Program-made: the position numbers and the translations under genes
Assembly: GCA_003833135.1 (NCBI GenBank)
Contig: QZLH01000031.1
Location: forward strand, 19,091 to 83,090
Origin: Oehlia diaphana
Lineage: Eukaryota; Glomeromycota; Glomeromycetes; Glomerales; Glomeraceae
Length of the DNA stretch: 64,000 bases
Direction: 5' to 3'
In this document: in pieces, positions 43,320-55,522 of the stretch
Layout: the number at the start of each line of letters is the position of its first letter
Numbering within the stretch: the first letter of the stretch is position 1
Notes under the pieces: generated by a model
Told to the model about the DNA's origin: nothing
Databases searched by the model: none
What the model saw: the letters and a program-made list of their open reading frames with translations, nothing else

Positions 43320-46300
43320 TTACCGTAAGATTTCAGTATAATTACTTGGGAACAAACCTCTATTTCTTCTCGTATCATCTAATATCTCTCCTTCCCACCA
43401 ACCATCACTATGGGTATTTAAAACAGCTATAACATCGTTAGCAGTAAATGAAATTTCTTCGGGTATAGTTTTTTGATAATCATATAATGCTTTAACTACA
43501 TTATTAATAAGTAAAAATTTTTAATGCATATTTAGGTGAAGTTGAAGTAACATTATTTGTAAGGTTATACATACCATAGAATTCAATTGGTTTACCATCT
43601 TCAGTACGCTGTCGATTGTCTATAGGAATAATAGATCTTTGTAAAATTGGTTGGTGACCATATTGTAATTGAATTCCTCTCGCCATTGATTGTTGTAAGC
43701 CAAATTGAGGTAATTGTCTGTGTAGGTGATGCTGCTGAGGTACTTGTTGTATTTGTTGGAACCCTTGAACATTTGCGCCACCACCTACAGGAGGTCTTTG
43801 ATATTGAGCTTGAGCCATTATAGGACCAGTATAGAAATTTTGATCCTGAAAATTAAGTTGATGCTGAGGTTGTCCAGCAAGTTGACCTCCAACAAGTGGC
43901 TGCTGTTGTTGTTGAACACTAACAGATCCTTGTAAAGTAGTTCTTGGGTTACCTTGTTGTTGTTGATGATGAAAAGCACTAGTCAAAGTGGAATTTGAAT
44001 TAAGAGTATTACTTCTATTCAGTTGTTGTTGCTGAACTTGTTGCTGAACTTGTGGGGAAATAATTTGTTGCTGCCTAACAACCTGCTGAGGTTGACCACG
44101 AAATGAAGACTGATTTATTGGTAAATTATAATTATTATGTTGATATACTTGTTGTCCTTGTGGAGAAATTTGACCTTGAGAAGATATTTGCTGTTGTACA
44201 CCTTGAGGGATACCTTGCGAGTTCATTTGAAATCTAGCAGATTCAGGTGGTAGTCTACCGCCATTAATTACAAAACTCTCAGCTAAATCATCTTGTTTAA
44301 CGCGACCAAGTACATCTAATTGTATACCTAAAGAATTATTACTACTATTAGTGGAAGTAGTACGTAAAGTATCTGATCTGTTTAAATTGCTGCTGTTATT
44401 ATTGTTATTATTGTTATTTCCTTGAGTGGGAATTTGATCTTGTGAGATCATTTGTCCTTGTATTTGTTGTTGTTGATATCCACCTTGTTGAGGTACCTGT
44501 GTAAGTGTTGGCGAAGAAGAATTTGTATTAGACAATCTTCTAATATCACCAGGACCCTGTTGTTGCTGACTATTTCGATTGGACTGAGGTTGAGATGATG
44601 GTCTCATGTTCATATTTTGAGAAATTTGTTGTTGTTGTGAAGAAATAGGTCCATTGTTATTGGAATCTGAAGATTGTCGTCTTAAGTCTCCCGGTCCATT
44701 TATATTTATACCACTATTATTGGCGATTGTAGTGGGAGTTGGAGAATTATTGCCATTTAATTGGTATTGATTAAATTGTATTCGAGTTTGTGAATTATTG
44801 TGTTGATGGTGAGGTATATTACTTATCTGCTGTTTTTGCTGCTGTTGCTGTTGCTGCTGCTGCTGCTGTTGGATAATAGTTTGATCGCTTGGAAGTAGAG
44901 GCTGTGGTTTATCAGTAACAAAATTAACCGGTAAAGGCCTCCTGTTTAATCCGCCTCCATTAACATTTATCGGATTATTTCCTCCTCCTGAAATACTTCC
45001 GCCAGATTTTAATAGATTATCATTATTAACAATATTATTATTTCCATCAGTTAATTGCATATTCGCTAATGCTTGTGCTATTTCATCTTTTTCTGTTGAT
45101 TTACCATCAGTTTCTACTTCAAATACATTGTCCCCAATTGATAACATTTGTTTTGCCCTGGGATCAACAGGATCTTCCTCGATTTGTTCAATTCCTTCTC
45201 CCTCACTTTTAATATTATAGTTATTATTTATTGTATTTAATGTTGTATTAGCATATAATTGCGCTCTTTCTATATTCATACTATTATAATCTTCTGAACC
45301 GTTTCTTGTGTGATAACCATTACCATTAGAATTAATATTTTGCGCTGAATGATACTCATGTAATGAATGTGGATCTAGTGCCGTTGTTGTATTTCCGTCT
45401 ATATATGCTGGTACTCTATCAAATGATGCTACCTTATATCTTACTTCATCCTCTTTTGGTCCTGCGTAGAAATTAACATAAATTGGTGGTTCTGTCAAAA
45501 TCAGAGCAGGAAAGTTAGTTAAAACAAAAATTGGTTTAAAATTTTTTTAAAAAAAACTTTTACTATTTTACCAGGCATTTCGGGTCCTGTTGCACTCTCT
45601 TTAATAAATATTTGTATGTCTTTCTCAACATTGCACTGTTCCAACGAAACTCTAATTCTCTCACAAGACTATTGTGAGAAAATGAAATAATAAATATTAA
45701 TTCCTCAATTCAATAATTAACTGCGCTTAACACACCGACATTAACTTACTTCATCATCTGCTACACAAACCGTTGAAATGAGATTTGCATAAGTCCATAA
45801 AAAAGTTTTTAACGAATCGACTCTCTCTTCTTCTAAATCTTGAAATTTATCACACGCTGTTCTCCAATCATAATTCCATTTTTGTGTTATGTCTTGTGCA
45901 TCCTTAACTAATTTCATATATTCTTGGTCCGCTGTTTTTGCTGACATTTGCGCCTTCTCTATCTTCAAATTTAACTATATTATATCCGATCACATTTTCA
46001 CAAAACATGATTTTATTAAATACGCTTTATATATAGCATTACGAGAAAAAAAGTTAGGAACCCATCATACCTTTTCTAAATCTTTTCCCATTATTGAATT
46101 TTTACCAGCTAATAGTCCTTGTATTTTTATACATTCTGATTCATACCTTTCTTTGGCCTAATTAAGTGTTTTAAAAGGTTAATTTAATTTAAAAATATAT
46201 CGGAAATATTCCAATTACCTTTTGAACTAATATTGCATGTTCTTTCTTATTCCTCAAGCTTTTCTCCGCAATAGCTTGTTGCTAATAATGATAAATAAAT

Positions 46301-46973
46301 AAATAAATAAACATAATAAAAAATCATTAAATTTGTTTAATCTATTACCAATTTCCTGGTTTCTTTTTGTCTGGCTATAAAATGTGTTATTTCTTGTTCA
46401 AGTTCAGTTCTGATTTTTTGTGATAATGTTATATGTTCTTTTGCTGTTGACTCCAATTCTTGCCTACACACTTCCAATGCATCTCGTAATGTCCTTTAGT
46501 ATATTATCTAATCAGTTAAATATTTTCAAAAAAAGTTTATTAACAAAGAGAAGATTCAATATAATACCCAGACTCATCTTTCCCAATTGGTATTTTGGAA
46601 ATTCTCATTAATCTCTTTGCATACTCTTCTTCTATTAACGCTCTAGTCAAATAAGTTATATATTTAATCAATTAAGTTCAAAAATTTGCTTAAGAATAAC
46701 TAAGCTCAATAAATATACCTTTCATGAAACATATTTCTAACATCCTCACAAGTTTGTTTAGCTTGCCTTAGTCTTGACGTGAGTACTTCATATCCTGCTT
46801 CTTCTTTTCCCTATTATTCAATACAACAAATTCAATAATTTTATAAGAGTAAATCGAAAAATAAACAGTTCTATTTAACTTACCCAAAAATTGTTCGAAA
46901 ATATTTCATAATCCCTTTCTCCAGCTCCGTCAATTACACTTGAACTCATATTTGGTGCATTTTGTATTTCCAT
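43320..46973 (-). CDS. F-BAR and SH3 domain scaffold (Cdc15/Imp2/PSTPIP-like), ten exons
   Basis: Exons on the minus strand are 46884-46973, 46719-46810, 46568-46642, 46349-46493, 46219-46281, 46071-46157, 45750-45974, 45572-45668, 43575-45491 and 43320-43495. All are GT-AG with consistent phases, 988 residues. The FCH/F-BAR domain spans about 20-285: NFWGKEEAGYEVLTSRLRQA, ALIEEEYAKRLMRIS, then long helices to SCERIRVSLEQCNVEK. Residues about 300-930 are one 1.9-kb exon of disordered Gln/Asn/Ser sequence with poly-Q runs. The C-terminal SH3 domain (about 931-987) has VKALYDYQ, EISFTANDVIAVL, DGWWEGEI and GLFPSNYTEIL. The final intron (43496-43574, donor gtatgt) replaces the read-through TSPKYALKIFTY end with the SH3 domain. 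Family members bend membranes and recruit actin and septum factors at division or growth sites; that role is inferred. Gln/Asn-rich linkers may promote condensation. Confidence 0.95.
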
Positions 46974-47494
46974 GTTTTGTTATATTAAATCCTTCGAAAT
47001 TTATTTTTAAGCACGATACGAGCTTAAAGTACGTGTTAAAGAACACAACCCGTTTCTTTAACGATAATTTAGTTCAGTAACAGTTAACAAAAAAAAACGA
47101 CAAATTTTTTTTCTGAAAAATATTCTCGCATACCAACTAAATAAAAATAAAATTACACAGTTATATTAAAATAAATTGGGATTATTTTTATTAAATAAAA
47201 AAAGAAAAAACGAGGTAAAAAAAAGAAACGTTTTGAATTTCAATTTGCATAATGACGTAATAAACCCATGCTTAAACACAACATTTTTTATTACTAAAGC
47301 AATTTTAGCTTAACGTTATTTTCATTACATTGTCACACAAAAGATGGTAGTTGCATATAATAAATAAATTTTTTTCTTAAAACGGTACCTTCGAATCATA
47401 TGAATCATATGAGATACTGTCAGATCCACAATATATTTATTTATATGGTATCAAATAGTACATTAATTTATTTAAAAACCATCGATACATCTAT
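46974..47494. other. Spacer between the XRCC2-like and F-BAR genes
   Basis: 521 bp, AT-rich, the 3' flank of the XRCC2-like gene and the promoter side of the F-BAR gene. No coding signal is seen. Confidence 0.6.
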
Positions 47495-49052
47495 TTAATC
47501 ACAAATAATACCTTTTTCAGAAATTTTGAATGAAAAGATTTCACCACATTTTTCATCACAACTAGGTAAAATCAATCTTCCAAAAAATAAAGGTTCTTTC
47601 AATAAATTCCTTCTATTCTCATCTTTCTCAACCACTTGTGGTATTATATCATCACAATATTGTGGTAATAATTGTTTTGCTATAACAAATTTATATTTTA
47701 ATAAAGAATCCCAATATGGTGACAATACTGTTGTGCAATTTAGTTCTTGTGGGATTCTTAAATTTGTATTTGTTGTGGAAAACGTTTTTTGTTTATGTTC
47801 TGATGGTCCAAATATCACCCAATTTGTTGCTAATATAATTAAATTAGTCGACTGAATCAATATTTGTAGCGCTTGAACTATATAATATTGAAAATTATGA
47901 TTATTTGATGTGCTATTATTAAGGCTATTAATACTTGACCTTGAATGAGATTGTCTTCCATTATAGTACATTGGTGGTGAAGATGTTGGATCAATTCCTT
48001 CATTTATGGCCTCAAAATTATCCAATTCAATATTATTGTTGTTGCTCTCATTTCCTCTCCCATCATTATCTGAATCTGAATCAACATCATTTCCCGAATT
48101 AATTGCTTGTTCTCCTATTTCTTCAGATTTATCCTGCCAATAAAATGAATTAATTGAATCAATCATTAAATAATTGAATTCATAGCCTTCTTTCTCTTGA
48201 ATCTTTTTAATGTACTCTGGTAATGAAAGTAATGTTGCCAAGTATTCAATTGACATGTTTGGCTGAAAAATATGAAGTTTTTTCAATGAATTTCTTGCTA
48301 TCATATCAAGTTCTTGTTCTGTTGGAAGCGAATCGATATTATAAAGTTCTTCTTGTGATAGTTGCGATGACAAAGATGATAAAGGAGTTGGTAATTGTTG
48401 ATGTTTGTCATGTTGTTGAGCCTCTTGAGAATTTCGTTCTTTTACAATCTGTTCAATCCTGTTTCTTAAATAATACATAATCATTGTATATAACCTTTTA
48501 ATATTATGTTTACCATCCAAATCAAAAAATAATACTCCTTTACCGAGTCCATTCAATTCAATCCTTGCATCTTCGTCATCTTCTTTATTACGCGTCCAAT
48601 ATTTAGGAATAATGGTAGTAACGATAACATGATATAATATTGTAGTTTTACCTCCACAAGAGGGTCCATAAAGTTCTATCACATCTCCATTATGTATATA
48701 TGGTTGATCGTATAATTGTGCCGAAGATGAAGGTGTATTTCTTTCTTGTTGCCGATTATGATACTCGTATACTTTTTTTATTACGTTGTCGAGAAAAGGA
48801 AGTTGGAAGTAGTTTGGTTTAGGTTTTGTATGAGGAACATTTATATGTTGCTGTCTCTGTATAGGTGGTGTAGGAGACGTGATTTGTAGTACAGAAGACG
48901 TGAAATGTTTTGTAGGAGAACTTTTTTGAGGCTGTATTAAAGAAAAATTTACATAAATGTTAATTTTTAACCTTTTTTAAAGTAAATGAATAAATTTATA
49001 CCTCAAAAGTTTGATTATTAGTAGGAGTCCTTGAATATCTTTGTGTAGACAT
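47495..49052 (-). CDS. XRCC2-like RAD51 paralogue (recombinational repair)
   Basis: Exon 1 is 49002-49052 (17 codons, MSTQRYSRTPTNNQTFE) and exon 2 is 47495-48931 after a 70-bp GT-AG intron, 495 residues. About 100 N-terminal residues are Ser/Pro/Gln-rich. The RecA-type core starts at VIELYGPSCGGKTTILYH (Walker A GPSCGGKT, about 106-113). It continues with GVLFFDLDGKHNIKRLYTMI, KKLHIFQPNMSIEYLATLLS and the Walker B-like NYLMIDSINSFYW (about 270-282). The strand LIILATNWVIFG (about 390) and the end LPSCDEKCGEIFSFKISEKG complete it. The order Walker A, FFDxD, LMIDSxxxFYW is the XRCC2 signature and separates it from RAD51 and DMC1. Family members act with other RAD51 paralogues to load RAD51 on single-stranded DNA. 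It is longer than animal XRCC2 (about 280) because of polar inserts (Gln-rich near 185-215, Asp/Asn-rich near 295-330). Confidence 0.88.
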
Positions 49053-51401
49053 TTTCCTTCGTTTTATATGTTGTATCTTATCTAGAGATTTTTATCAGTC
49101 CCATCAATTAAAAATTTGAGAAGAGATAATGTTGATCGATTTCCAAATACGTCGTAATGATGAATGATCATCAAAGTTATTACCGGATTACAAAAGCCAC
49201 GTTAGTCGAATACGGAATCAGACCTCTTATTGCATGTCGCTTTATCGATTTTAAATTCGGCCATAAACTTGGTAACATTTGGATTACTAATGATCAAATG
49301 TCGCTCCCAAAATTTCCATTATTGTCATTATTTTACAACTGGCCGTAAATGTTGCTATATATAACATATTGTGGTTCTTTTTTTAATAAACAATTTGGTT
49401 GGTATATCTCACCACAATACTTCTATTAATCAAGAGCTTAAAAAAGTTAGATAACCCGACTCAAAAAACTCGATTCAAATATCAAAAATACCTATGTCCA
49501 AAGTTCAACTAGCATCTTATAAGACAACCATTTTGTTGCAACAGCTTTATTGACAGGTACTTCTTTTCAGCAGGGTTTCACTTGAGACCTAATAAATTCC
49601 AGCGCCTTTTGTTTAAAGTTCCGACAGATAATCACATTTTGACAGTTGTACGCTCATTTAATATAAAAGAGCATTTTTTTAAGAATATCCTAAGAGCATA
49701 ATACAGTATATAATTTAATAAATTTAAACTTTCTTTCAAAAATGAAAGTGAGGAGAAATTAGGAACGGATTAAAATATCACCTGACGGATGAAAATTTCA
49801 ATCCGACTAAGATTTATTTTAATTAAATAATGATCACCTTACATCGAATGCAGTTCCTAATGTATAAATTATGAAACATAAATGTCTCTTTTCAAAAAAT
49901 AAATGAGAAGAGATTGATCATCCGTCGGAACTCTACTTTTGTGCTTTAATAAATGCGGTCATTGCAACTCTACTATAGATATCTAGAATTGCAAAAGATG
50001 TAATAAATAAATAAAAATCCTAAGCTCCAAAGTCAACTGATAATTAAAAAATGATATTTTTTATGATTATTTAATGGAATTTTCGAAGATTACTTATTTA
50101 TATAATTCCTAATTCTTGAAGATGCTTTAGAATCAATTTTCTTGTTTATGAATGTTAAGTAAAATGGAGTAGTTGATGCCTCTAGCATTGATTGATAAAT
50201 ATTTGCTAATATTGGTTTTTTAAAAATTATTAGTATGAGTTAGCACATGATCTATTGATGCTAAAGACTTGATCTTACCACCATTTGATGCATCTTAATG
50301 AAACAAATCCAATAAGATATTAATTAATTATTACTATACTAGATGATTATATATGCAATTTTCACATTTTTTTAAAAATTAGTTTAAACTGAATTTGTTT
50401 AAAGGAGTCATATCCTTCTCATAAATGGTAAGCTAGCGCGTTATGGGAAAAGATATCAGGAGAGAATTACCAGAACCAGTATGTTGTATGCTCCTATTAA
50501 AGAAGAAAAAAAATAAAAATCAAATTCTCATTCGCTGTAGATATAACAAAGAAGTGGCAGATTTGTGTTGTTGTTTTTATATGTAAATAGATATTAGGCT
50601 TGTTAGAACTTTCTTTTGCCAAAATATCGGGTGTATATGATAATTAGAAGAAAAAATGATCCTACGAATGAAGTTGTAACAATGATGATGAAAATTGAAT
50701 GCGTGATAGTAAAACCGGTTAGGATACAGCATCAACTCCATGCTGTCATTATGGTGGAAATGCGAAAATGTACAAGATTTTTTAAAACTGAGGAACTATT
50801 TTCTTAGCAAAAGAAAGTTCCTAAAACATAGATTGTGGTCTAGTAGAATTTGACCTCAATACTTACTATATTAAAATTCCGGGAAGACCATACATATCGT
50901 AACTGAAGGATAATGTTATTAATCAATTACAACAACGTCATTGATGGATATCCGAAGGGAACGTTCTACCAATATAAGTCAACAGTAATGGTTATTTACC
51001 AATTACCATATCAATAGCTTCTTTATGTATGATTTTTTTGTATTATTAAGAGATTATAAACCCAAGCGATAATCTATTGACAAAATTTGATGATTAAAAA
51101 GAGAGTGTGTAAATTGATTAAAAATATAAGGAATTACAATAATAAAATCTGCTAAGAATTAAATTTTTATTTTATTTTATTTATTTTTAAATCACACGTT
51201 AAATAAATAAAACTAGAATAAGTATATTTTTAATAAATTAATTAATCGCAGCAGACAATGATTTTATTTATAATACTTTCTTTTAATACAAGGAAATTTT
51301 TTTAAAAAACAATTTTCATAAAAATTACTTTACATAGCTTATTTCATACAAGTCACTAATTTTTATTTTTTTCTGTCGTAATTATACACGACTTAGATAT
51401 T
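49053..51401. other. Long spacer without a recognised gene
   Basis: Mixed AT-rich sequence. Two 63-codon plus frames (49157-49348 and 50616-50807) have a less skewed composition than their surroundings and could be relics, but no motif was recognised and no exon partners were found. Confidence 0.45.
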
Positions 51402-51566
51402 GGGCACTGTCAGATATTACCTAATATCACTTTAATATAAGAGCTTAACCCCCCTCCCTAGGTAAGATATGTTATATATATAATTCCTTATATAGTATTA
51501 TATATAACCTAAGATCTTTAGTTTCCCCCCTCCCCCTAAAATATTAGGTAATATCTGACAGCACCC
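51402..51566. mobile_element. Foldback MITE with C-rich tracts
   Basis: The left end is gggcactgtcagatattacc, then taatat. The right end on the minus strand is gggtgctgtcagatattacc, then taatat. The interior contains a second inverted pair (taagatatgttatatata and tatatataacctaagat) and two same-strand C-rich tracts (ccccccctccc-like, near 51449 and 51524). The unit is about 165 bp with no coding capacity. The target duplication is not clear. Confidence 0.75.
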
Positions 51567-53008
51567 TAATTATACAGTATTAAATTGTTAATGAAATAAA
51601 TTTTGAAATCCGAAATGCCGATTGCATGTACTAATTAATTATATGAGTTTATGAAAAATTTTCAAATTAATGATTGAATAAAAGAATAAAAATAAAAAAA
51701 ATTGTGCTCATCAAATTTTTTTGATTTTTTAAATCAATCATTGAATTTTAGTTAAAAGTTAATAATTTTAAAATGCGGGATTATTAAGAACTCGCTTTAT
51801 ATTAACATGTTAATAAAAAGAAGTAGAGGTTTGGACCAAATTTATTTCCAGATTTAAAATATATCCGATTCTTTCAGTTTCTTCAGTTATCTGATGAACC
51901 ATCTGGTTTTATTATATCCGGGCTTAGATTTATATTCAGATTTAAATCCAAATCGATGGAACCAGTAAACCTATCTGAAGGGTGAATGCCGGTTCCAATC
52001 TCTAAAAAGAAGAGCCATTGAAAAATGGGAAAATACAGATTGCTCGGATTGACTTGGCAACTGTCTTATTCTTCTTAACATGGCAAACGTTATTTATTTA
52101 GATTTCTTCTCAAGAAACGTATTCTTTTACAGTAAGCAGTAACACTCTTTTTATTATTTTTATAATATTTAAAAGTGTTTTCTATTAAATTAATTTTTTT
52201 AATGTATACGCATATATATGCGAAGAGATCATATTTTTATACTTCCCAATTTTGAGTTTGTTATTATATACATTTATCGTTTGTTTGGCCAGTAAAAACT
52301 TTTATTGAATGTTATACGTGTTTACTAATTAACAAACATTTACACGTAGAACACGCATAAATGCAATATATTGTGTAGGAAACGGAACAAGATGATGTCC
52401 AATAAAATCTGCACCGATTAATAGACAAAAGCAAATTTATTGTTGTTTAGATATGAATTATTGAGTATTTCTTTCCGTTATTGGGTGATATAAAGATTCA
52501 TTTAATGTGGTAAAGAATTATTCAAGTTTTACTCGATTCGAGTTACGAATGCGAGTCCAAACTCTAAACTCTTATGAGGATACTTCATAATTAGCATATA
52601 TCGAAGGCAATACACTTATTTAATGTTTATAGTATAATTATCCCATACTTCTTTTAAGATTTGTGAATTATGATAAGTTGCCAAGTGTGTGCATTTTGCG
52701 CTCCATTTGATATCAGGGATACATTTGTTATAAAGACATTAGAATAGAGATGAGGATCATATATTCATTATTTTATTGATTCACATATATATAGTCGAAA
52801 GTTTAAGTCCAATGTAAGGGAAACTATTTTTCACTTACTAAATAAGCAACGGACGTTTAAAGAGAGGAATTTCTTAAGCACTAACTCTCCTCTAACTTAC
52901 AAAATGATTCAATTTTCTTGAATATCAAGAATAGCAAAATGTTCAACTTGATCATGTAAACATTTTATCCGAAATTTAATAGTTTCGATTAATAGTAAAG
53001 TCTCGATA
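51567..53008. other. Spacer, nothing recognised
   Basis: AT-rich sequence. Near 51850-51995 some ccgatt, tccgg and aaatccaaat words recur weakly. No gene or clear element is seen. Confidence 0.4.
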
Positions 53009-53416
53009 TTCGCGGGCTATAATTTTATTTTTAAGTCAAAGCGAACCAAAATGTAGTAAAATTACAATATTCGCGGGCTATAACATTTATTTATTTATTT
53101 ATTTTATGTGAAACAGGTAGGGGAAACAAAATGAGAGTATATTCGAACACATAAATGTATCGCGACCCTCACAAATGCCCTATCATCGAGATCCAGAAAA
53201 ACTGGCGACCGACCCTAATTTCTTAAAAAAAAGACCTGTTCTACAAGCGCGCCCACTCATAGCCAGGCAAACACACTGGGTAAGAAAAAAATACACACAA
53301 AAAGTTGAGAGAACAAGTCCCCTTTTCAAGAAATCGTGGTATAACACATAAATAATTCTGCTATGCTAATAATAAGTACAAATTAGTAGAAGTAACTAAT
53401 TCGCGGGCTATAACAT
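53009..53416. repeat. Older repeat with the word attcgcgggctataa, target of a retroposon
   Basis: The 15-bp word occurs at about 53008, 53069 and 53399. The last two are the 18-bp target duplication of the insertion at 53087-53398. The first shows that the word is also an internal direct repeat of the older element. Confidence 0.6.
53087..53398 (-). mobile_element. SINE-like or 5'-truncated LINE retroposon with 18-bp target duplication
   Basis: The exact 18-bp repeat attcgcgggctataacat lies at 53069-53086 and 53399-53416. On the minus strand the inserted 312 bp ends in an (aaat)n tail of about 20 bp directly against the duplication, as expected for target-primed reverse transcription. The body is markedly GC-richer than its surroundings (ggtcggtcgccag, gagggtcgcgat, gagtgggcgcgc). 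Possible pol III-like boxes (tggctatgagtgg, gttcgaata) are weak and oddly spaced. No coding sequence fits. Confidence 0.82.
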
Positions 53417-53946
53417 CTAACCAATATAGTAAAAATGATTCGATATATAGTAGCACGTGATCATAAATCAATAAAATTGAAGAACGCAATGCGGGAAATC
53501 GTAATTTTGGCCGGAATTATAAAAATCTTAATTCCGGCTGAAGTTATATTTTCATTAAAAATATTTTATTTTTTTTATTTTCATTTTCATGACCTCTATG
53601 ACTTAAACTAAGATGAAAAATTAAGATATAATGTATAATGTATATTAGTTTTATTGTATAATAGATTTTCAATATATCGCCATATTTTTAGTTTATCGAA
53701 TTTCACTGTATAAATCACATGATTGTCGTATTTGCGATAATCTACTTAAAAATTTTAATTAAGGATTTGATTTGTTTCGACCTTTCTCATTCATAATGAC
53801 GTTAAAAAAGTGCATATTTTGAAGTTACTTGAACCGTAACGGGAATTTTTTCTTTTGTTATTTTAATTGAAAGTGTTTATTAAATATTTATTTTATTATT
53901 TTATTTTATTTTGTTTTTATTTTTGTTCTTTTTATTTCTTTTTATT

Positions 53947-53948
<2 letters not shown>

Positions 53949-54017
<69 letters not shown>
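53949..54017. repeat. Poly-T tract of 69 bp
   Basis: An uninterrupted T run. The 63-codon plus frame at 53867-54058 is an artefact of it. Confidence 0.98.
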
Positions 54018-54018
<1 letters not shown>

Positions 54019-54990
54019 GACCTTTTACTCCTGTTTTATCTACGATAAATATAGTTGAGTTCATTCTTATTCATTTATACACACAATCGTTAAATTCTTC
54101 TTTAATTTTAATAAATATATTATTATTTAAAAAAGAATAATATTAACTTATATATTTGTTTATATCATTGTTATTATAATAATTTTAAAAAAAAATTTCT
54201 TACTTTAGACGAATAATTTTGCGGGCTTAATCAAACTTGATTGATAGTTTAATGATTGTATTTAATGATTTCCATTTCAAAAAAAAAAACGCTAACGACA
54301 AGCAAAATAGGTAAAATTCTACTTGATTAATTTCATGCTACATTATCTATTGTTCATATTGATGTATTTAATTCATATAAAACTAATAATTTTATTAATA
54401 TAATAAATGTATATAAGTTATAAGGAATACTCAACAACATACGAAAGAGATTTGTGGACGAGTTGACGCAAAGGCAAACAACGCATGAAAGAGATGAGTT
54501 GACGCAAAGACAACTAAACATGGGTGGTCTTGACGTCATATCATAATAGCGATAAAAATCAATTATTCACCGAAGTCAGACTTTATTCATATAATAATGC
54601 GATCTAATGATAAATTTATTTCAAAAAAAAGGAGTTTAAAATAAAAAATACAAGTAAAATTAAAAAAAAATCATTTATCATCTTGAGAAAAAAAAATCGG
54701 GAGGAAGATGAAGAAAATCAGAGGGAAAGAGAAGTTGCCGTTGAGAAAGATCACATCATTAATAACGCGAAAAAGTCTTTCCGTATGGATATTTTGGACT
54801 TTGTAGAAATATTAAAAGAATCACCTTGATTTTGAAATAATAAAGGCGTAGCGACTAGAGCATGACAGAATTCTGGTATTCAATCTGATGATTTGATTTA
54901 TTAAATTATAATGTTTGGCTGGAATTTATTAAAAGATCAGATCAAGATTTTTTATTAATGAGAATATCTAAAAAAAAGTTCAGTTGAATG
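54018..54990. other. Spacer with a short direct repeat
   Basis: At 54440-54525 two copies of a cgaaagagat, gagttgacgcaaaggcaa-type sequence lie in tandem. At 54680-54830 a charged frame (EEDEENQREREVAVEKDHII, then FRMDILDFVEILKESP) may be the upstream part of the Tnp2-like relic that follows. Otherwise AT-rich. Confidence 0.45.
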
Positions 54991-55157
54991 AAGTGAGTCT
55001 ACATAAGATAAATCACTATTTGGCGCCAATTGAATTACTTTGAAATGGATTAGACCAGACGTACGTATATCCAAACGGAAGAGACATTCGGACAGCATTA
55101 ATCTGTGATATACCGGCTGCACGAAAAATCTGTGGACATGTTTCGGCACTTTTCTAA
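54990..55157 (+). pseudogene. Tnp2-family (Plavaka/KDZ-like) transposase relic
   Basis: The frame reads HKINHYLAPIELL, TGA, NGLDQTYVYPNGRDIRTALI and CDIPAARKICGHVSAL, then closes. The CDIPAARKxCGH block is the hallmark of Tnp2-type transposases found in fungal Plavaka/KDZ-like elements. Only this most conserved patch is left. The catalytic acidic residues elsewhere in the protein were not found. Confidence 0.65.
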
Positions 55158-55446
55158 ATGTATTAGAAGTGATGGTAAGATTTTATTATTATGTAATTCT
55201 ATAATGAACGATACTCATCCTCAATGCTTATCAAAAAATAATAAATTTATTTTATTAAAATATATTATTAGATTTTTTAAAAAATTTCAATTTCAATCTG
55301 TTATATTAACGATAATTTGATGTTCCTTTCATTAATGAATTTAATATGAATTTAAAGTTAAATATGTTAAATTCAACTTCAAATACATCGAAAATTGGGT
55401 ATGATGGAATTTGATGGAGCTTTTGGTTCTTTCTCTTCCCTTTATT

Positions 55447-55497
55447 AAGGGTTTTATGAAGAAGGGTTTTATGAAGAAGGATTTTATGAAGAAGGGA
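55447..55497. repeat. Tandem repeat, three units of aagggttttatgaag
   Basis: Three near-identical units of about 17 bp (gaagaagggttttat, last copy with one change). The minus 69-codon frame over it is an artefact. Confidence 0.9.
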
Positions 55498-55522
55498 TAA
55501 TAATTTCAAACCCAAACTGTGG

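Noticed and set aside
43504..43574. TSPKYALKIFTY as the true C-terminus of the F-BAR protein
   Set aside because: A canonical gtatgt donor at 43574 and a tag acceptor at 43496-43498 join the frame in phase to a complete SH3 domain.
43726..43935. Leu-rich plus frame within the F-BAR gene
   Set aside because: It is the antisense shadow of the Gln-rich exon.
53087..53398. tRNA-derived SINE as a firm call
   Set aside because: The A- and B-box-like words are weak and about 130 bp apart, further than usual, so only a general retroposon call is made.
53867..54058. Poly-Phe protein
   Set aside because: It is the 69-bp poly-T tract; the same applies to 60686-60880 and the start of 63511-63930.
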